Source: Beta vulgaris subsp. vulgaris
Taxonomy: Eukaryota; Streptophyta; Magnoliopsida; Caryophyllales; Amaranthaceae
Direction of reading: 5' to 3'
NCBI RefSeq assembly: GCF_026745355.1
Contig: NC_079209.1
Location: 18,026,109-18,090,108, forward strand
Length of the DNA stretch: 64,000 nucleotides
Part shown: piece after piece, positions 9,256 through 20,977 of the stretch
Numbering within the stretch: the stretch's first letter is position 1
Layout of the letters: every line of letters begins with the position of its first letter
The notes under the pieces: model-generated
Told to the model about the DNA's origin: nothing
What the model saw: only the letters and a program-made list of their open reading frames with translations
The model's database searches: none
Translations under genes and position numbers: made by a program

Positions 9256-10895
9256 CACCCCCTTAGTTAAAGCGGGAGGAGGACGGACACAGAGACTGTC
9301 CCGAAAATCTTCAAATAAGATCAATGGTAGGCCCTTGGTGAAAATATCAGCAAGATGATGGCGAGAAGGAACATGAAGGACGTGAACCTCACCACGAGCA
9401 ACTTTTTCACGAACAAAATGAATATCGATTTCAATATCTTTCGTGCGCTGATGTTGAACTGGGTTACCCGAGAGATAGATAGCACTAACATTGTCACAGT
9501 AGACCAAGGTGGCTTTCTTAATAGGACAATGGAGCTCAAGAAGTAGATTGGCGTTTTGAGGAACAAGAAAGTAAATTGTCACCAAAGAATACACAATACC
9601 CAGACGTAGAACGACGAGTATCAGGACATCCACCCCAATCAGCACCAGTGTAAGATATGAGGGTGGACAAAGATGAAGGATACAAATGTAAGCCATGGTG
9701 AAGGGACCCCTTAATGTATTGGACAATCCGCATAAGAGCAGTCCTATGTTCCTCCATAGGATTATGCATAAATAAACGAATCTATTGTACGACATATGAG
9801 ATGTCAGGTCTGGTAAAAGTGAGATACTGCAGAGCCCCAGTAAGGTTCCGATAAAGATGAGGATTTGAGTACAGAGTGGCAGATTGGGCGCTTAATTTCG
9901 GTTTAGTGTCAACCAGATTAGGAGATGTTTTACATGCCGACATGCCTGATCGCTCAATAAGTTCTTCAGCATACTTACACTGAGATAAAAACAGGCCACC
10001 TGCATGACGGGTGACAGCAATACCCAAGAAATAACTCGAAGGACCTAAGTCCTTCATATCAAACTCAGAGCCAAGTAAAGACATGATAGACTGTCGTAGG
10101 GCCACATAAGAGGTAGTCAAGATAATATCATCAACATAGAGGAAAAGATAAGCAGTATCGTTGTCTCGACGATAAGTAAGTAATGATTAATCCGACTTGC
10201 TATTTGTGAACCCAATTTTGATGGCAAAATCAGGTTACCTGCGGTACCAAGCTCGAGGGGCCTGTTTGAGGCCGTATAAGGACTTCTTCAGAAGACAAAC
10301 ATGATCAGGATAAGTGGAATCCCTGTATCCCAAAGGATGATGCATAGACAGTCTCATTGAGTTCCCCCTGAAGGAACACATTTTTCACATCAAGCTGATG
10401 AAGGGACCAAGACTTTGAGATAGCAATACTCAGAACAAGGCGTATAGTAGCCGGTTTGACTACCGGGCGAAAAGTCTCTCCACAATCAATGCCCACCTGT
10501 TGAGTTTTTCCATCACCTACAAGACGAGCTTTATATCTTTCAAAAGAACCATCAGATTTTTCTTTATGAGTAAAAATCCACATAGATCGAATGATATTAG
10601 CATTAGGAGGACGAGGCACCAACTCCCATGTCTTTTTTCTAATAAGAGCATTAAATTCATCATCCATAACCATTTTCCAATTCGGGTCACGAAGGGCACA
10701 CACTGGGTTACAGGGTAGTGGGGAACGGGTAACATGGGTAGCAAGCTCATACTTTTGGTTGGGCTTGTGGATACCACGCTGACTACGCGTAACAGGCCGA
10801 GAGAGATGATGGGGAGGCTGTGGAGCTGTGGTGGAGAGAGTGGGCTGAGAGAGTGAAACGGACCGCGTGGGCCCAGAGGCTGGAGGCCCAATCAC
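9250..10895 (-). pseudogene. Copia reverse transcriptase and RNase H, broken
   Basis: The N-terminal reverse transcriptase (10895-10305) contains [47 protein letters not shown] and a [17 protein letters not shown] block. The catalytic LYVDDIILT lies near 10121-10145, in sequence outside long frames. The thumb region (10120-9782) has FDMKDLGPSSYFLGI and LTFTRPDISYVVQ. RNase H (9795-9250) shows GADWGGCPDTRRSTSGYC, a YCDNVSAIYLSGNP block, HFVREKVARGEVHVLHVPSR and the terminal HHLADIFTKGLP. Several stops and frameshifts interrupt it. Confidence 0.85.
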
Positions 10896-11233
10896 AGAGA
10901 GGGGCAGCCTAGGAAGAGGGGGGGGGGGTATGCTGCCTTGTACGAATCAAGGGAGGGCTGGGAGAGCCTAGACATGGGAGGCGCGAGAGAAGGGAGCCCA
11001 GGCCTAGAAGAGGACGACCCATGAGAGAGGGGAGGTCCAGCAATGGGGGGGACATGGGAAACACACGCGGGGAACTTTCAGGGGAGTGGGTTGGAGAACG
11101 CGGCCCACTAGGAGAGGTGGGGAATTGTGTAATTGGGTTAATGGGGTTGTGTTTGGGCTAATGGAGTTGTGTTTGGGCTGAGTGGGAGGAAGGTCATAAT
11201 CCAGAAAATCATAAGTGATGGCAGGAGATGTAT

Positions 11234-12608
11234 TTAACGAATCAAATGGGAATTTGTGTTCGTGAAATACAACATGGCGACTAATGATGATTTTCCTAGA
11301 TGACAAATCATAACATTTATACCCACGATGATTAGTTGGATACCCCAAGAAAACACATGGAGAGGACCGAGGTTGGAGTTTATCGATAGTAGTGGATGGA
11401 AAGAGGGGGAAGCATAAACACCCAAAGACTCGGAGATGGGAAAAAGACGGGTCTTTTTGATAGAGAAGCTTGAGTGGAGAGTATAGGTGCGGGTTTTACT
11501 TGGAAGAATATTAAGAAGATATGTGGCCATTTGTAGAGCATGGTGCCAAAAAGTGTGAGGTACGGACGCATGAACAAGAAGAGTACGAACAACATTATTA
11601 GTGCTCCGAATTTTACGTTCCACTTTCCCATTTTGAGATGAAGTGTATGGACAAGAGAGACGAAAGGATAGACCATGTTTGGTACAAAGAGTTCTAAAAG
11701 GCTCATTATCAAATTCTCTACCATTATCACATTGAATGTTCTTAATGTCCCTTTCAAATTGAGTACGAACATAGGCCCGGAAATTCAAGAAGGTAGAAAA
11801 GACATGAGATTTCTTGGAGAGAGGAAAAGTCCAAACATAATTTGTAAAATCATCCAACACAACCAGATAGTAACGATGGCCCATAGGGCTCAAAATAGGA
11901 GATCCAAAGATCACAGTGAACAATATCAAATTGCATCATAGTACTAGAAATAGATGAAAAAAATGGCAACTTAATATGTTTTCCAAGAGGACATGAGTGA
12001 CAAGCATCAAAACTACTATCATTATTACACTCAATAAAATTATTGCGCCTAAGAGAGTCCAAGATAGGAGCACCTGGATGACCCAACCGATCATGCCATA
12101 AGGAAGGTGCGAGAGCAGCATAACTGGAATGAGAAAAGGCTTGATTATTTGTGGTGATAATGGGATATAATGCACCCTGACTGTCACATCTCATGAGTGG
12201 GCTACTCGTCTGAAAATCCTTCACAGAAAAGCCAAATGGATCAAATTCAACAATAACAGAATTATCAGTAGTAAATTTTCGAACGGAGACCAAGTTTTTA
12301 ATGAGTTGAGGGGCATGGAGGACATTTTTGTGAGCTAAGGGGGGATTAGGGGAAGCTAAGTGAGTGTGTCCATAACCAGGAACAGGAATACTATGACCAT
12401 ATCCGACTACAACTCCACTATTTTTGCTCAAATTAAAATAAGACGAGAAATTACCTTGGGAGGAGGTCATATGAAAGGTAGCCTCGGTGTCCATATACCA
12501 ATTAGGATCTGGAGGAGATAGCCCAGGAGTGTACATAGCCTGCTCAATATTTGTGGGAGTGGATTGGGCCTCAACTGAGTAGGCCTGTGGAGGTCGAGAC
12601 CCAAGCAC
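11234..12608 (-). pseudogene. Copia protease and integrase, broken
   Basis: The upstream frame (12608-11850) holds the protease loop, which reads WYMDTEATFHMTS; the Gly of the D-T/S-G triad is replaced by Glu. It continues to the integrase zinc-binding module HDRLGHPGAP ... CHSCPLGKHIKLPF and the first catalytic Asp (DIVHCDLW). The second frame (11929-11234) carries the rest of the integrase core: the strand YLVVLDDFTNYVWTF, the second Asp in CDNGREF and the catalytic Glu in SSQNGKVERKIR. The two frames overlap, which shows a frameshift inside the catalytic core. The copy is inactive. Confidence 0.8.
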
Positions 12609-13727
12609 GCCCTGCTGGCCTTGCTGCTTATGTCTGAGTCTAGGAGTGTAGGTGGGCCTGGCCCATGGAGTCGATGGGAAAGGGCAGGGAGGAAAGGCCT
12701 AGGGGGAGTAATAAGAGGCAGCCCACTGCTGTGGTCCCCCAAGACTGGTTGTTGCGGGTACACTGTCGGCTGCTGCTGTGGAGGGTAGCCACCCTTGCCG
12801 CCACCACTGTAATTCCGGCCACCCTTGGCCCCACTATCGGAACCACCCTTGGTGCCGTGGTTCCGGTTTTTCCCAAAATAAGGCCGAGAAGAGCCCTTCT
12901 TGCCACTATTAGAACCACTGTGAGAAGAAGAGTCACCAAGCGAATTTGCATCCGCCACTAAGGCCGAGGAAGCAACCCTGGTATTGGCCTTTTTTAGAAA
13001 AACCGGCCTCTTCCAAAACCAACGTAGAACGGGCTTGGTAGAAAGGCAGTAGAGGATCGCTTTGTCGAAGGAGAGTACCAACGCCACTGTAGGATTCGGT
13101 AAGACCCGCAACCATTTGCAAGACAAGACGATTATTGGAAACCAGAGCGCCAACATTCGTAAGTTGATCCCCCAACATTTTAAAACTTTGACAATAGGTC
13201 GATGCGTTCGAGAAGTCTTCCATGAGAGTACTAGAGAACTCTTGCTCAAGAGTAACGGTCCAGGAAGATTTGTTGTCCTGAAAAATATCCGAAGTCGCTC
13301 CCATGCGCCATGGCCGTGGAGTCGGGATCAAGAATGGTGTTAAGAAGATCTTCCGAAATGGTAGCATAAATCCATTTCAAAACAGTGGTATCAAGAGTGA
13401 GCCATTCCTCTTCTCATCATCAGTACTATGCGTTTTTTCTTTGCCCTTGGAAGGAGGAATAATATGGTGAAGAACACGATGGGATCGTGCATGGATTTTG
13501 AATAACTCAGCCCACGTCGAGTATTGCACATTTTCCATATCAAGATTAATAGGAATATTGTGCTTAATATTAGAAGAGATAAGAGAAGAAGAAACAAAAG
13601 AGATAGAAGAAGAAGAATTGTTCTTAGCATCGTCGGTCACGGTGGCGGGACGAAAAAAGAGGACGGTGGGCGTAGCTAGGGAGCGGAAGAGTGGAAGAAA
13701 ACACCTTAGAAATCTGATACCATGCAT
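12467..13727 (-). pseudogene. Copia Gag, broken into several frames
   Basis: The N-terminal part (from 13727) contains the gag block PINLDMENVQYSTWAELFKI followed by a basic HARSHRVLHHI stretch. The middle (from about 13367) carries the gag helices with CQSFKMLGDQLTNVGALVSN and LVLQMVAGL. The C-terminal part is Gly/Lys-rich with repeated GG and NRNHGTKGG-type patches. Overlapping minus frames 13377-13727, 12933-13367 and 12467-13249 each hold part of the protein, so at least two frameshifts separate them. No intact zinc knuckle could be found. Confidence 0.75.
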
Positions 13728-13891
13728 GTAAGATAATATTTTCCTTGATTCAATACTAATTTACAACCTAAAGATATAGACTAACCAAGAGTGATTACAT
13801 GCTATAATTCAGGAACTAATTATACACCAATATACACCTACCTAAAGTACTGAATAATGAACATACTTCCATATTTACATATATTCTAACA
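13727..13891 (-). repeat. 5' LTR of copia element (minus orientation)
   Basis: Partner of 9091-9255. Inside it, on the minus strand, lies the initiator-tRNA-Met primer site. Outside it is the second AAAAT copy at 13892-13896. Confidence 0.95.
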
Positions 13892-13996
13892 AAAATATTA
13901 CAAAAAACTAACAAAATCAATTATGAGATTCATGAATAATAATATATTTGATAATTGTAACTAAATCTTGTATGAGAAGCAAACCAATTCTAGCAT

Positions 13997-14870
13997 TTTT
14001 ATCTTTTAAAGTGTAAACATGTAATACATGGTTACGTGAGTTGTGATATTAATTTGTCAACCAAACTGAGTACAGTCGTCTTATGTAATTTATCAATCAA
14101 TTTGAGTCATGATCCACTTCAGATCAAAGAGAGGTATATGCCTCCATTTTTTGTCTAGATTTTGAGGAATCTTGTTTAATGATCCCTTGAGAGTATCGTT
14201 GCAGTTAATGTTTTTATAGAATCCAACACGTTTTATAAGTTTTCCTACAACTCATTAGCGAATCCTACTTTGCATCTTTCATTATCCTTTTTTCACCAAT
14301 TAGCGTGAACCACTATCTCAAGCAGCTAGATCTGGCACGAGCATGGGCAGGATCGGGCCTATTCACGGGCTTGACCTGTGGCTTTTTGAAGAATAGCTAG
14401 TTGGGCCAGGCAGAAGCCCATTAGTAGCGTTCCGTTCGGGGCCGAGCTTGAAATATGAGAATCTTGCCCTCGGCATGTCACGACCCATGGGTCTGGCGGG
14501 TTGGGCTCGTGCCTCCTGCGAGACTGGTCCGTGAATTAAGTTATTTTTTTTTATTTTGGCAGTTTTAAACTAAAAATAAAGAAAATCATGTTAGGCCTAG
14601 GAGCCAGAACGCATGCCATTTGGGCAGGCTCATGCTGGGCCGGGATTGGGAAAAAATTCATTAACGCAGTAGGCCCAGAGCCCACTTAGCGGACTATGGG
14701 CTGGGACATGCTTCAAGGGGATCTGGCAGGGGTTGAACGGCACATGTGTCAGCCCTACCCCTACCCAGCTTTACATGCAACCCTTTATCGTACCTAAAAC
14801 GTTTTGTGCCTCATGGATTATAAAGAATGAGTATAGGTTTAGTCCCTAGAAAATACATTTGTTCATTATG
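13997..14870. repeat. Flank segment F, first copy of a duplicated non-coding block
   Basis: This block matches 23098-23857 almost base for base from TTTATCTTTT through to the TTATG that precedes the 3-kb LTR. It includes a GC-richer stretch with many GGGCC and GCCCA motifs (about 14330-14760), probably an old non-autonomous element. About 110 bases here (roughly 14568-14677) are missing from the second copy. No gene is seen. It is the left host flank of the chromovirus. Confidence 0.9.
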
Positions 14871-15479
14871 TGTAACACCCCGACTACTAATTCACTATTT
14901 AAGATAATCTAATTAGCAGCGGAATACTTATTTAGTCGAGGCATTACTGCCGCACCTTCGTTTAGGAAGGTGCAAGGCTACAATCATATAAACTATTTAA
15001 ACATTAAGAGATATAATATTGATAACTTAGACATCTTATATTATAATAAAGTAGACAACGTCAACGTTTACTTGACATAACAACGATAACTTATATCAAA
15101 ACATATGGTCTTACATTCTAGTTAAGTTAACCTTATAAGTTAGTAGCACTAATACTAGATGATTTAATAAGGTGGTAATCCTTGCCACTACGCAGTGCAA
15201 TCGTCCCCAGCAGTACCTAAAACATAAATACAAAACGTTATGAGCCGAGGCTCAGTAACAAACTACCCTAGCAACGTAAACTCATTTCAACTCATTTTAT
15301 TTACAAAACAGGGGGAAAGAATAATTCAAACATTTACGAAAACAAAATTCATTCAATTCACTTTAATAGTCCATGATTCCATTTCATCAGTTTTTACTCT
15401 GGTTGATGTATCAGTAATGTTGGGACGTCTCCCAGTATGTGTATACACCACTGTGCAAGGGCCTTGGCCCCGGGCATTA

Positions 15480-15560
15480 CCCTACACCAGTAAACAGTAG
15501 TGGGCCAGTGCCCCAGTAAACAGTATCGGGCCAGTGCCCCAGTAAACAGTACGGTACGTG
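15480..15560. repeat. Short tandem repeat, unit about 27 bp, inside LTR-A
   Basis: Units of the form CAGTAAACAGTATCGGGCC plus AGTGCCC are repeated about three times with small changes. The orthologous array in LTR-C is at about 24478-24545. Confidence 0.8.
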
Positions 15561-16868
15561 CACGACCTTCAGTCAGTCAGTAGGTACAACCAACCAGTTC
15601 TTTCACTTTCTTTATCATGTTACGTTTCTTTTATTTTAACAGTGATCAGTGTATTAGAATCAGTAACTTCCATAATATTTCATAAACAAATCATTTCTGA
15701 TCAGTAATCTTCTGTAACTCAGTATCTTTCAATCATATAAATCTCAGGATACGTAATCAAAACATGTAATAATATTCCCGCAACTCAAAAACACATGTTC
15801 ATAAATCATCATTCAGTAGCATATATAAAAACGCATTTCAAAGGAATTGCGGGTACCAGCAGTAGTTGTTACCTTGATTGCAGAATAATAATAATAATCC
15901 TCTTCTTATGTCCTTGATATCGTCCTTACTGAGCTCCGAGGAACGAGTTCTTTTAAGTTTCAAAACGAGTATTTTTATAAGTTAGAAATTAATAGAAACA
16001 TTAATATAAGTGCTCTTTAAGTATTTCTTAGTTTACACATATTATTATATAAGTTATAAAGTCTAACTTATTTAACGATTACGTAATATGTTGAAGTTAA
16101 TAGTTTATCCAAACCTTTATACTTATCTCATATAATCGATAGTATTACTTAGAAATCAAATTAAAAGTATTATCCAATTAGTCATATTATAAGCTTATAA
16201 ATTAATAGTTGCATAATCATTTAAAGGAGTTACAAATTGAAATTATGAGTGACTATATAAGGAAAATACCTACTACAACATTCCTTGCCTAATTTCCCAT
16301 GAATTGTTATTATTATTCTAATAACCACTAATGAACTATATACAAACTCATTTTGTAAACAAGTGTTCCTAGTATTCAATAAAGAATTCAGATTATAAGA
16401 ACTAGAAGGTATTAGTTTAACATAACATTTTTAATTAACCCCTAACATAATATTAACATAACTATTTAAAGGTTTGATTTACACAAGTGATTTAATTAAG
16501 CCCACAAAACAGTCCACTTAAGTCCAATAAATAAACAAGCAACCAATGAATCAAGTTGGTTTAGCTAAGGTAAATCATATTTTAGGCCCACTTAGATTAA
16601 TGAGTAAAAGGTAGTAATTAGGCTTTCCTTATAACATTTAAAAACCAGATTTTTTTAGAGAGAAGGATAAAAGGAGAGAGGGTGTAGTACCTCTGCTCTC
16701 TTGAAGCAGGGACGAGCGACAGACAAGGGAGCTCGGAGCTCCGGCGAAACCGAACAGCAGCTCACGGTGGTGTGGCGCAGCACAAAAGGTCGGCGGCTTC
16801 CTTGAAGCTCCGGCGACGGCAACAAATACGAGTAGCAGCAGCAGCGAATAGGAGCGAGCGAAGGGAAG

Positions 16869-16972
16869 AGGAGAGAGGATGGGCGAGCAAGGAGAACGAC
16901 GGGGAAGGGGTGCGCGAGAGAGGAGAGAGGATGGGCGAGCAGGGAGAACGACGGGGAAGGGGTGCGCGAGAG
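16869..16972. repeat. 52-bp tandem duplication in the LTR purine-rich block
   Basis: Two adjacent 52-bp units (16869-16920 and 16921-16972) start AGGAGAGAGGATGGGCGAGC and differ at one base by eye. The same place in LTR-C (about 32682-32740) has a single unit, so copy number changed after the LTRs separated. Confidence 0.85.
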
Positions 16973-17882
16973 AGGAGAGGGGACTGGGGGGTTGGTCGGC
17001 GGCGAAGGGAGACAGGAGGCAATGATGATGTGTGGTGGTGCTGTGCGATTCGCGAAAGAGGAGAGAGATTGAGGCGGGTGTGGGGGGCGATAGGAAAGAG
17101 GTGTGGCGTGGGGGTGGTGTCGCTGCCACTGGGCGGCAGCCTTGGCGGTGTTGTAGGCTCGTCGGTGGTGGTAGAAAGGTGGGGCTATGGTTGTTGTATG
17201 GTGGTTGTAATGGTGGCCGAAAACAGAGGAGGGAAAAGATTGAATTTTGTTTTCAAATTCTTCCATTGATTGTATTTTTCTGTATTTTGTTGTTGATTTT
17301 GTGATTGAGAAACTCAACCATTCTTCCCTATTTATAGAGGAATCCCATCTCAGTAGATGAATTTCAGAATTTTAAATTACCAAAACCATTCAAGAAAACA
17401 AGTGGCTAAATTCAGGGGTTTTGAGAAAACCAGTGGATTAAGGGTGGTTGAGAGGGTGAAAACTCAATTAAGTTTACTGAGATAGTTTTTAACTTTGTTA
17501 AGAAATCTCTATTCTTGTCCTTCTACGTATGGAGGAGGAAGAAGATGGAGTTATTGCTTTTCTTTTCAATTGTGTTTTAATTTTCTGATTTTTGGAGAAG
17601 AATAGTGTTAGGCCTTTTGGTTTTGTTTGGTCTTCAAAGGGTTTGGGCATTGGGCATTGGGTCCATCAGAATTTTGCTAACCTTAAGTCTTACATCATTT
17701 ACAAGATTGATGCTAGGACTTAGAATTTTAATTTATGAATTTTGTTATCCTAAAATTATTAAACAACATATCTTAGAAATTTTTATTCACTAAAATCAGT
17801 TCACTATTAGTTTAATCATTAAAATTAGTTATTAATTAATTAAAAGTAAAACTTGGGGTATTACATCCTTCCCCTCTTATAA

Positions 17883-18575
17883 AAAGTTTCGTCCTCGAAA
17901 CTGGAGCCCAGTTAGAAACTAAATCATTGATAATAAACATTCATATAAAAATTCATTCCATATGATATATGCGTAATAAGCAATGTCATAAATCATTTCA
18001 TCAAATAAACATTCAGATCATACAGTTTCATATAATTAGAGCATTCATTACAAAAAGATCATATCACCCTAAGAGAAAAGGTGGGGGTATTTCGTTCTCA
18101 TTTGTTCCTCTACTTCCCAAGTAGCCTCAGAGGTCAAGTGGTTAGCCCATAAGAACTTTCACCATTTGGATCACCTTACTTCTCAGTTGCTTTTCTCTTC
18201 GGTCAAGTATTTCAATTGGTTTCTCCTCATAGGTCAAGTCATTTCGTAGCTGTAAAGGCTCGTGTCTAATATGTGGCTCGAATCTGGGACATATTTGCGC
18301 AACATCGACACATGAAATACATTATGGACCTTGTCCAGGTCAGTCGGTAATGCTAGCTAACCGATATGCTACCTCATTAACTCGTTCTAAGATCTCATAT
18401 GGTCCAATATACCTAGGACTTAGCTTCCCTGATTGGCCAAATCTCTTGATTCCTTTCGTGGGTGATATTTTCAAGAATACGTGATCTCCTACCATAAACT
18501 CCAATGGTCTTCTCCGTCGATCTGCATAACTCTTTTGTCTACTCTGACTGCTTTCATTCTTGATTGTATCAATCG
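17883..18575 (-). pseudogene. Chromodomain and linker of the chromovirus integrase, frameshifted
   Basis: Translating the minus strand by eye gives DKVHNVFHVSMLRKYVPDSS (about 18330-18270), the conserved block just before chromovirus chromodomains. Then come YEEKPIEILDRREKQLRSK, a VIQMVKVL strand and, after a one-base shift near 18145, HLTSEATWEVEEQMRTKYPH. This is the chromodomain core that would target integration to modified chromatin. The shift and several stops upstream disable it. Confidence 0.75.
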
Positions 18576-18610
18576 GATCTTATCTGTGGTTTCCTGAATC
18601 AATTCTGGAC

Positions 18611-19526
18611 CTATGACAGTGCTTCATCAAATCGCTCCAGCACAAAGGCGTGCACATTTCCTTCATAAAGTGCTTCACAGGGAGCCATCCCAATGGTGGC
18701 TTGATAACTGTTATTGTACGAGAACTCCACCATAGGTAAGAATTTCTCCCAAGTTCCTTGAAAATCCAAAACACAAGCTCTAAGCATATCTTCCACAATC
18801 TGATTTGTCCTTTCTGTCTGTCCATCTGTTGTCGGATGAAAAGCAGTACTAAAGTTAAGCCTTGTTCCCAGAGCTTTCTGTAACTCTTTCCAGAATTTTG
18901 CCTGAAATTTTGAATCATGATCAGAAACAATCGAGCTAGGCACTCCATGTAAGCGTACTATCGTGTTCATATATAATTCAGCCAATCGATCCAAACTCCA
19001 TTACTCTTCACTGCTAGGAAATGTGCCGACTTTGTCAACCGATCCACAATAACCCAAATGGAATTCATTCCCTTGGTTGACATAGGCAAACCCAAATGAA
19101 ATCCATCGATATGGAATCCCATTTCCACTCTGGCACATCCAAAGGCTGCAACAAACCAGCTGGCCTCTGGTGTTCTATCTTAATCCTCTGGCATGTTAAG
19201 CATTTAGCCACAAAGTCTGCTACTTCCTGTTTCATATTGCTCAACCAGTACACCTGCCTTAAATCCTTGTACAACTTATTTCCTCCAGGGTGAATTGAAT
19301 ATCGTGCATTGTGAGACTCAGTCAAGATTCTTTTCTTCAAATTTTCATCATTTGGAACACATAATCTTCCTTGAAACCTCAAAGTTCCATCTTCTTGGAT
19401 CACAAAACCAGGTGACTTCCCATTCTTCACATCCACCTTTATTCGTTCCAGTTGTGAATCCTTTTCCTGAGCTCCCTTTATTTCATCCATTAAGCACGCC
19501 TTACCTCCATTGCATTCAAACAACAC
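18611..19526 (-). pseudogene. Chromovirus integrase, zinc-binding and catalytic regions, broken
   Basis: The first frame (19526-19065) carries the integrase zinc-binding module (ESHNARYSIHPGGNKLYKDL ... CLTCQRIKIEHQRPAG) and the approach to the core (WDSISMDFI). The second (18994-18611) holds the rest of the core: MDRLAELYMNTIVRLHGVPS, SIVSDHDSKFQAKFWKEL with a catalytic Asp, the AFHPTTDGQTERTNQ block with the catalytic Glu, then SYNNSYQATIGMAPCEALYE. Between the frames, near 19000-19065, there is a break in the reading frame. Confidence 0.85.
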
Positions 19527-19683
19527 CCTTTTCCTTCTGAATGAGTTCTACCTCCATCCTCACCAAATCATCATGAATGGCTCGAGGAATAGACAGGATT
19601 GTTTTCAGGTGAGATTTACGACTCAGGGCATCAGCAACTACATTGGCTTTTCCAGGATGGTATTGATATCAAGATCATAGTCT

Positions 19684-20820
19684 TCAGGAGTTTAGCCACC
19701 TACGTTGCCTCATGTTGAGCTCTTTTTGGGTGAAGATATATTTCAGGCTTTTGTGATCAGTGAAAATTTGACACGAGGCTCCATACAAATAATGTCTCCA
19801 AATTTTGAGGGCAAAGACAACAGCAGCAAGTTCAAGGTCATGTGGTGGGATAATTTTGTTCATGTGTTTTGAGTTGGCAGAGGCATAGGCTATCACTTTT
19901 CCATTTTGCATTAAGACACAACCTAACCCGTGTTTGGAGGCATCACTATAGATAACAAATCCCTCGGTTCCAGATGGAAGGGTAAGAACAGGGGCGTGGT
20001 GAGTCTTCTTTTAAGTTCTTGGAAGGCAGTCTCACATCCTCAGTCCACTTATATTTGACATTCTTCCTCACAAGTTTGGTTATGGGTAAGGCAATTCTAG
20101 AGAAATCTTGCACAAATCTTCTGTAATAGCCAGCTAATCCCATGAAACTCCGAACTTCAGGAACATTAGTTGGTCTAGGCCACTCCACTATTGCTTTTAT
20201 TTTCTCGGGATCCACAGACACACCTTCTTCAAGAATAATATGACCCAAAAATGATATCTCCTTGAGCCAAATTCACATTTTGATAGCTTGGCGTATAATT
20301 GATTTTCCACTAACATCTCCATTACTTTCCTCAAATGCTCCTTATGTTCCTCCATGTTCTTAGAGTACACCAAAATATCATCAATGAAAACAACCACAAA
20401 CTTGTCTAGGTATGGCTTGAAGACACGGTTCATTAAGTCCATAAATACAGATGGTGCATTGTTTAACCCAAAAGGCATAACAACAAACTCATAATGACCA
20501 TATCAGGCTCTAAAGGCAGTTTTTGGAATATCCTCAGGCTTGATACGAAGTTGATGGTAACCAGACCTCAAATCTATTTTCGAAAAGACTTTTGCACCTC
20601 GAAGTTGATCGAACAAATCATCTATGCGGGGTAATGGGTACTTATTTTTAATGGTGATCTTGTTTAATTCCCGATAATCAATGCATAACCTCAAACTTCC
20701 ATCCTTTTTCTTCACAAATAAAACTGGGGCTCCCCAAGGTGGCACACTCGATCGAATATATCCTTTTTCAAGTAACTCATCTAATTGTTTCTTCAATTCT
20801 TGTAACTCGGTTGGGGCCAT
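19684..20820 (-). pseudogene. Chromovirus reverse transcriptase and RNase H with in-frame stops
   Basis: The reverse transcriptase begins at about 20820 with [38 protein letters not shown] and [15 protein letters not shown]. It is stopped by TGA just after KTAFRA, at a codon that is usually Arg. It continues with [20 protein letters not shown] and the catalytic [11 protein letters not shown] (20478-20197), then the thumb with [17 protein letters not shown] (20248-19946). RNase H (19911-19684) shows [15 protein letters not shown], the catalytic-region [19 protein letters not shown] and [22 protein letters not shown]. Most domains are readable, so decay is moderate. Confidence 0.9.
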
Positions 20821-20977
20821 CCTATAGGGTGCCTTGGAAATGGGGCTGATCCTGGGATTATCTCGATGCTAAAATCTAATTCTCTTCGTGGAGGCATACC
20901 AGGATCTCATCGGAAACACATTTGGGTATTCACAAATCACAGGTATATCAGTATGGAAGGTTTAGGGGAATTTAAAT

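Larger units (their letters stand above)
9091..13891 (-). mobile_element. Complete Ty1/copia retrotransposon (Ale/Retrofit-like)
   Basis: Two 165-bp LTRs (9091-9255 and 13727-13891, about eight differences by eye) begin TGTAAGATAA and end TTCTAACA. The element is flanked by a perfect 5-bp duplication AAAAT (9086-9090 and 13892-13896). Read on the minus strand, the primer-binding site TGGTATCAGATT lies next to the right LTR after a 4-bp gap (about 13711-13722), and the polypurine tract AACTAAGGGGGTG abuts the left LTR (9256-9268). The order gag, protease, integrase, reverse transcriptase, RNase H is that of copia. All domains are recognisable but split by stops and frame changes. Confidence 0.95.
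14871..17865 (-). repeat. LTR-A: complete 3-kb chromovirus LTR
   Basis: Begins TGTAACACCCCGAC and ends GGGGTATTACA. The same sequence is found in LTR-B (22889-23085, partial) and LTR-C (23858-25640 plus 32442-33635). It contains a short tandem array (about 15480-15560), an AT-rich body and a purine/GC-rich block (about 16660-17230) with a 52-bp tandem duplication. Long frames in the GC-rich block are shared by both LTR copies on several frames and are not genes. Confidence 0.95.

Noticed and set aside
16638..17317. Several long open frames on both strands in LTR-A, with parallels at 32419-33100 in LTR-C
   Set aside because: They lie in a low-complexity purine/GC-rich block inside a repeat, overlap each other in multiple frames and show no domain pattern.
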